Shown piece after piece: positions 8,798 to 10,969 of a DNA stretch of 10,969 bases (positions are counted from its first letter, which is position 1; the number at the start of each line of letters is the position of its first letter). The stretch lies in assembly GCA_028697515.1 (NCBI GenBank), contig JAQVEY010000043.1:1-10969 (forward strand). The letters run 5' to 3'. Source of the DNA: Bacteroidales bacterium. Lineage in GTDB: Bacteria; Bacteroidota; Bacteroidia; Bacteroidales; ML635J-15. Both the position numbers and the translations under genes were made by a program. The notes under the pieces are model-generated. The model was not told where the DNA came from. It saw nothing but the letters and a program-made list of their open reading frames with translations, and searched no databases.

Positions 8798-9115
8798 ATG
8801 GCACTAGAAATTAACGAACAAAACTTTGAAGAATTAGTAATGAATTCAGGAAAACCAGTAGTTTTAGATTTTTGGGCAGTTTGGTGTGGACCATGCCGTA
8901 TGATTGCTCCACTGATCGAAGAAATGCACAATGAATATGGTGATAAAGCAGTTATTGGAAAGGTAGATGTTGATAGTAATAATGAGATTTCTGTAAAATA
9001 CGGAATTAGAAATATCCCTACTGTTTTATTCCTAAAAAATGGAGAAGTTGTTGATAAAGTTGTTGGAGCGGTTCCTAAATCTACATTAACAGCAAAACTT
9101 GACGCTATTTTATAG
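8798..9115 (+). CDS. trxA: thioredoxin
   Basis: This is a cytoplasmic thiol-disulfide reductant of 105 residues, the normal length for thioredoxin 1. The single-domain fold shows the active site WCGPC with C30 and C33, the buried Asp of VVLDFWA (D24), and the cis-proline loop NIPTV (P74) followed by LFLKNGEVV. There is no signal peptide, so it is not one of the membrane-anchored thioredoxin-like proteins common in Bacteroidota. It would be reduced by thioredoxin reductase (not in this window) and serve ribonucleotide reductase, peroxiredoxins and similar partners. It lies 43 bp after dnaE and 25 bp before sufE. No Shine-Dalgarno site precedes the ATG; the leader is A-rich. The substrates of this particular copy cannot be told from sequence. 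Confidence 0.97.
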   Translation: MALEINEQNFEELVMNSGKPVVLDFWAVWCGPCRMIAPLIEEMHNEYGDKAVIGKVDVDSNNEISVKYGIRNIPTVLFLKNGEVVDKVVGAVPKSTLTAKLDAIL

Positions 9116-9140
9116 ACGATTATAACAAAAAATCTAAATA

Positions 9141-9563
9141 ATGAGTATTAATGAAATTCAGGATGAAATAATTCTGGAATTTTCTGCTTTTGATGATTGG
9201 ATGGATAAATATGCCTATTTGATTGAATTGGGTAATGGTATGCAGGAAATGCAGAAGGATTATAAAATAGATAAAAATCTTATTGATGGATGTCAGTCAA
9301 AAGTGTGGTTTAATGCAGAATTAGTCGATGGTAAAATCTTATTTACTGCTGATAGCGATGCAATTATAACAAAGGGAATCGCTTCGCTACTTAAACGGAT
9401 TTTATCGGGACAGACTCCAGAGGATATATTGAATGCTGAATTGTACTTTATCGAAAAAACAGGATTGCAACAACATTTGTCTCCAACACGTTCAAATGGT
9501 CTTATGTCAATGGTTAAACAATTAAAATTATATGCACTTGCATACAAATCAATAAGTAAATAG
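9141..9563 (+). CDS. sufE: SufE family cysteine desulfuration protein
   Basis: SufE accepts persulfide sulfur from the cysteine desulfurase SufS and passes it to the SufBCD scaffold for Fe-S cluster assembly in the cytoplasm. The 140-residue protein matches the family length and carries the hallmark motif LIDGCQSKVW, with the acceptor cysteine at C51 (codon 9291-9293), the same number as in E. coli SufE. The early segment with FDDWMDKYAYLIELG and the later LSPTRSNGL stretch are also typical. SufS, SufB, SufC and SufD are not encoded in this window, so its partners must be elsewhere. The gene sits 25 bp after trxA and 2 bp before the SufT-like gene, and is probably translated from the same message as the latter. 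CsdE would be the alternative name, but neither can be separated from the other without the partner gene. Confidence 0.95.
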   Translation: MSINEIQDEIILEFSAFDDWMDKYAYLIELGNGMQEMQKDYKIDKNLIDGCQSKVWFNAELVDGKILFTADSDAIITKGIASLLKRILSGQTPEDILNAELYFIEKTGLQQHLSPTRSNGLMSMVKQLKLYALAYKSISK

Positions 9564-9565
9564 AT

Positions 9566-9883
9566 ATGCCAGATAAAATATCGAAAATAGAACATGATAT
9601 TGTTAACGCACTTAAACAAGTTTATGATCCAGAAATTCCCGTTAATATTTATGATCTGGGATTAATTTATAAAATTGAAGTTCTCGATAACTATGATGTT
9701 GAGATTGACATGACTCTAACTGCTCCGAATTGCCCTATGGTTGACAGTCTGCTCGAAGAAGTGCAGTCTGCTTTAAAAGCATTAGAAGATGTGAGATCTG
9801 TAAATATTAATATTGTATTTGATCCGCCTTGGTCTAAAAATATGATGAGCGAAGAAGCTTTGCTGGATTTGGGTCTTATTTAA
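9566..9883 (+). CDS. MIP18/DUF59 family Fe-S cluster assembly factor (SufT-like)
   Basis: This is a small (105-residue) single-domain protein of the MIP18/DUF59 family, whose members help mature Fe-S proteins (SufT in bacteria, CIA2 in eukaryotes). The signature blocks are DPEIPVNIYDLGLIY (21-35), MTLTAPNCPM with the conserved cysteine C56, and the C-terminal FDPPWSKNMMSEEALLDLG. A related member, PaaD, acts in phenylacetate degradation, but there is no paa gene here, and the 2-bp gap to sufE argues for a role in Fe-S assembly. The start at 9566 follows the sufE stop almost directly, so translational coupling is likely. The assignment to the family is firm; the exact client proteins are unknown. 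It is the last gene of the co-directional group that begins with dnaE. Confidence 0.93.
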   Translation: MPDKISKIEHDIVNALKQVYDPEIPVNIYDLGLIYKIEVLDNYDVEIDMTLTAPNCPMVDSLLEEVQSALKALEDVRSVNINIVFDPPWSKNMMSEEALLDLGLI

Positions 9884-10007
9884 TGTAAGGTTAATATAAA
9901 TTTTAGATACAATCATAATTTAAATTCTACTTTTACTATTTTGAAAATTATAGAGACAGGGTATTATATCTTGTTTTGTCAAATTTTTGATTATAACTAA
10001 GTTTTAG

Positions 10008-10038
10008 TTGTTTTGTATTTAAAAATTATATATTTTTG
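10008..10038 (+). promoter_or_regulatory. candidate distal Bacteroidota-type promoter
   Basis: The sequence has a TTG at 10008-10010, a 20-nt spacer, and a perfect TAnnTTTG element (TATTTTTG) at 10031-10038. This fits the -33/-7 consensus described for the major sigma factor of Bacteroides. It would start a transcript near 10044, giving a leader of about 130 nt before the debranching enzyme. The upstream element is only a partial match (GTTG), so it is weaker than the proximal candidate. Confidence 0.4.
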
Positions 10039-10093
10039 CAACAACCTGTCAACTAGGCTGAGTATGAAATTCGAATATTTTTGGTAAATTGAT

Positions 10094-10124
10094 TTTGGGG
10101 AAGCCAGAAATATAGGTAAATTTG
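10094..10124 (+). promoter_or_regulatory. candidate proximal Bacteroidota-type promoter
   Basis: TTTG at 10094-10097 is followed after 19 nt by TAAATTTG at 10117-10124, a full match to the Bacteroides TTTG / TAnnTTTG consensus at the expected spacing. Transcription would begin around 10128-10133, leaving about 40 nt before the chosen start of the debranching enzyme. The -7 element overlaps one arm (10118-10127) of the 10-bp inverted repeat, so a bound regulator could block it. Confidence 0.55.
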
Positions 10125-10172
10125 ACACTCATGAAGTTATTGACAAAGTTAGACATTTATAAAAAGTTGAAA

Positions 10173-10969
10173 ATGGGATATATTAAGTTTGATAAACAAA
10201 AGCTAATCAATCTCGAATATTCTCTCAATAGAGAGTTGTTAAGGACTAATCGTGCCGGAACTTATGCCAGTACAACAATTGTCGGATGTAACACCCGCAA
10301 ATATCACGGTTTGCTAATTTGTCCAATGGAAGATATTGATAACGATAACCATGTTTTACTATCTGCACTTGATGTTTCAGTTGTTCAGAATAATGCTGTT
10401 TTTAACCTTGGTGTTAGAAAATATCCAGGCAATATCTATGACCCTAAAGGGCATAAATATGTTAGAGATTTTGAAATTGATATAATACCTAGAATTGTCT
10501 ATCGTGTTGGTGGGGTAGTTTTACAAATGGAGAGAATATTAAGTGAAGACGATCGAATACTGATTAAATATACATTGCTTGACTCCCAATCCGAAACAAA
10601 ACTTAGATTTAAGCCTTTTCTTGCCTTTAGAAATGTGCATAAATTAAGTAAAGCAAACTTTTTTGTTAACACAAAATATACTTCAGTCGAAAATGGAATT
10701 AAACTAAGAATGTACGATGGTTATAAATCGTTGTTTATGCAGTTTAATAAAGAACCAGAATATGTCCATGTTCCTGATTGGTATTATAATGTAGAGTATC
10801 AGGAGGAGCAAAATCGTGGGTATGATTATAATGAGGATTTATATGTTCCGGGTTATTTCGAAATTAATATTAACAAGTCTGAAAGTATAATATTTACAGC
10901 GTCAATTAAAGAAATAAAGTCATCAACAATTTCAAGAAAATTCAACAACGAGATAAATAAGCGACAAGC
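10173..10969 (+). CDS. glycogen debranching enzyme, N-terminal part (3' partial)
   Basis: This is the first 265 residues of a cytoplasmic amylo-alpha-1,6-glucosidase-type glycogen debranching enzyme; the frame is open to the window end. What is present is the N-terminal (GDE_N-type) beta domain, seen in RTNRAGTYASTT, CNTRKYHGLL, NHVLLSALD, PKGHKYVRDFE, YRVGGVVLQMER and DLYVPGYFE. The catalytic alpha/alpha-barrel with its acidic residues would lie downstream, so activity cannot be judged here. The start at 10173 (MGYIKFDK) is preferred because Bacteroidales relatives, as I recall them, begin with this sequence; an in-frame ATG at 10131 would add 14 residues and sits at the predicted transcription start. 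Its role would be removing alpha-1,6 branches from stored glycogen. In many Bacteroidota relatives a glycosyltransferase and a GH57 amylase follow; that cannot be checked in this window. Confidence 0.92.
   Translation, partial: MGYIKFDKQKLINLEYSLNRELLRTNRAGTYASTTIVGCNTRKYHGLLICPMEDIDNDNHVLLSALDVSVVQNNAVFNLGVRKYPGNIYDPKGHKYVRDFEIDIIPRIVYRVGGVVLQMERILSEDDRILIKYTLLDSQSETKLRFKPFLAFRNVHKLSKANFFVNTKYTSVENGIKLRMYDGYKSLFMQFNKEPEYVHVPDWYYNVEYQEEQNRGYDYNEDLYVPGYFEININKSESIIFTASIKEIKSSTISRKFNNEINKRQ

Larger units (their letters stand above)
9977..10145. repeat. cluster of four TGTCAA/TTGACA hexamers, possible regulator sites
   Basis: Four copies of one hexamer lie in this spacer: TGTCAA at 9977-9982 and 10047-10052, and its reverse complement TTGACA at 10122-10127 and 10140-10145. 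The first and third belong to a perfect 10-bp inverted repeat, TGTCAAATTT (9977-9986) and AAATTTGACA (10118-10127), and the latter overlaps the -7 element of the nearer promoter. By a rough composition estimate well under one copy is expected in this length. An operator role for the downstream debranching enzyme is an inference. Confidence 0.35.
9884..10172. other. AT-rich intergenic region upstream of the debranching enzyme
   Basis: This 289-bp stretch has no coding potential that I can support. It must contain the end of the sufT-like transcript, though I see no convincing intrinsic terminator. It holds two candidate promoters (10008-10038 and 10094-10124) and four copies of a TGTCAA/TTGACA hexamer (9977-10145). 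I see no recognisable riboswitch, tRNA or other RNA gene. Confidence 0.6.

Noticed and set aside
9293..9619. Antisense open frame across sufE and the start of the SufT-like gene
   Set aside because: Both sense genes are firmly identified, and the antisense translation has no family features.
9884..10130. Riboswitch or small RNA gene in the spacer
   Set aside because: I looked for recognisable conserved cores and strong hairpins and saw none; only weak long-range pairings are present.
10131..10133. ATG at 10131 as the start of the debranching enzyme
   Set aside because: It lies at the predicted transcription start, and the known family N-terminus begins at the Met encoded at 10173.
10122..10145. 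TTGACA copies as sigma-70 -35 boxes
   Set aside because: Bacteroidota do not use the TTGACA/TATAAT consensus, and no TATAAT-like box is spaced 16-18 nt downstream of these copies in a useful position.

Overview
The window reads as chromosomal DNA from a low-GC member of the Bacteroidota. The base composition is AT-rich, starts lack Shine-Dalgarno sites, the first gene ends in a type IX secretion (T9SS) sorting domain, Bacteroidota-type promoter elements (TTTG / TAnnTTTG) are visible, and the last gene belongs to the debranching-enzyme family typical of Bacteroidales. All six genes lie on the + strand. I see no RNA gene, insertion sequence, CRISPR array or prophage.

Layout. Positions 2-4852 hold the 3' part of a very large secreted multidomain protein: C25 (gingipain/PorU-like) cysteine peptidase, CARDB adhesion-type domain, Ig/FN3-like segment, a module resembling the ILEI/PANDER domain, and a T9SS C-terminal sorting domain. 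Its true N-terminus lies before the window. A 143-bp spacer with a small perfect hairpin separates it from dnaE (4996-8754), the replicative DNA polymerase III alpha subunit. Behind dnaE come trxA (thioredoxin), sufE and a SufT/MIP18-like Fe-S assembly gene, with gaps of 43, 25 and 2 bp, so 4996-9883 could be one transcription unit. A 289-bp AT-rich spacer with two plausible promoters and four copies of a TGTCAA/TTGACA hexamer leads into the N-terminal half of a glycogen debranching enzyme, cut by the window end.

How the genes relate. The first gene is an exported surface or secreted protein unrelated in role to the rest. The dnaE-trxA-sufE-sufT block is core housekeeping: replication, thiol redox and Fe-S cluster supply. 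Thioredoxin and SufE/SufT share sulfur and redox chemistry, but their link to dnaE is positional only. The debranching enzyme starts a separate, independently promoted carbohydrate-storage locus.

Most of the window is ordinary core genome. The points most worth a second look are the ILEI-like module in the C25 protein, the intact PHP metal-ligand set and extra charged insertion in DnaE, and the clustered TTGACA hexamers around the debranching-enzyme promoter. I did not find convincing evidence for a new multi-gene system.
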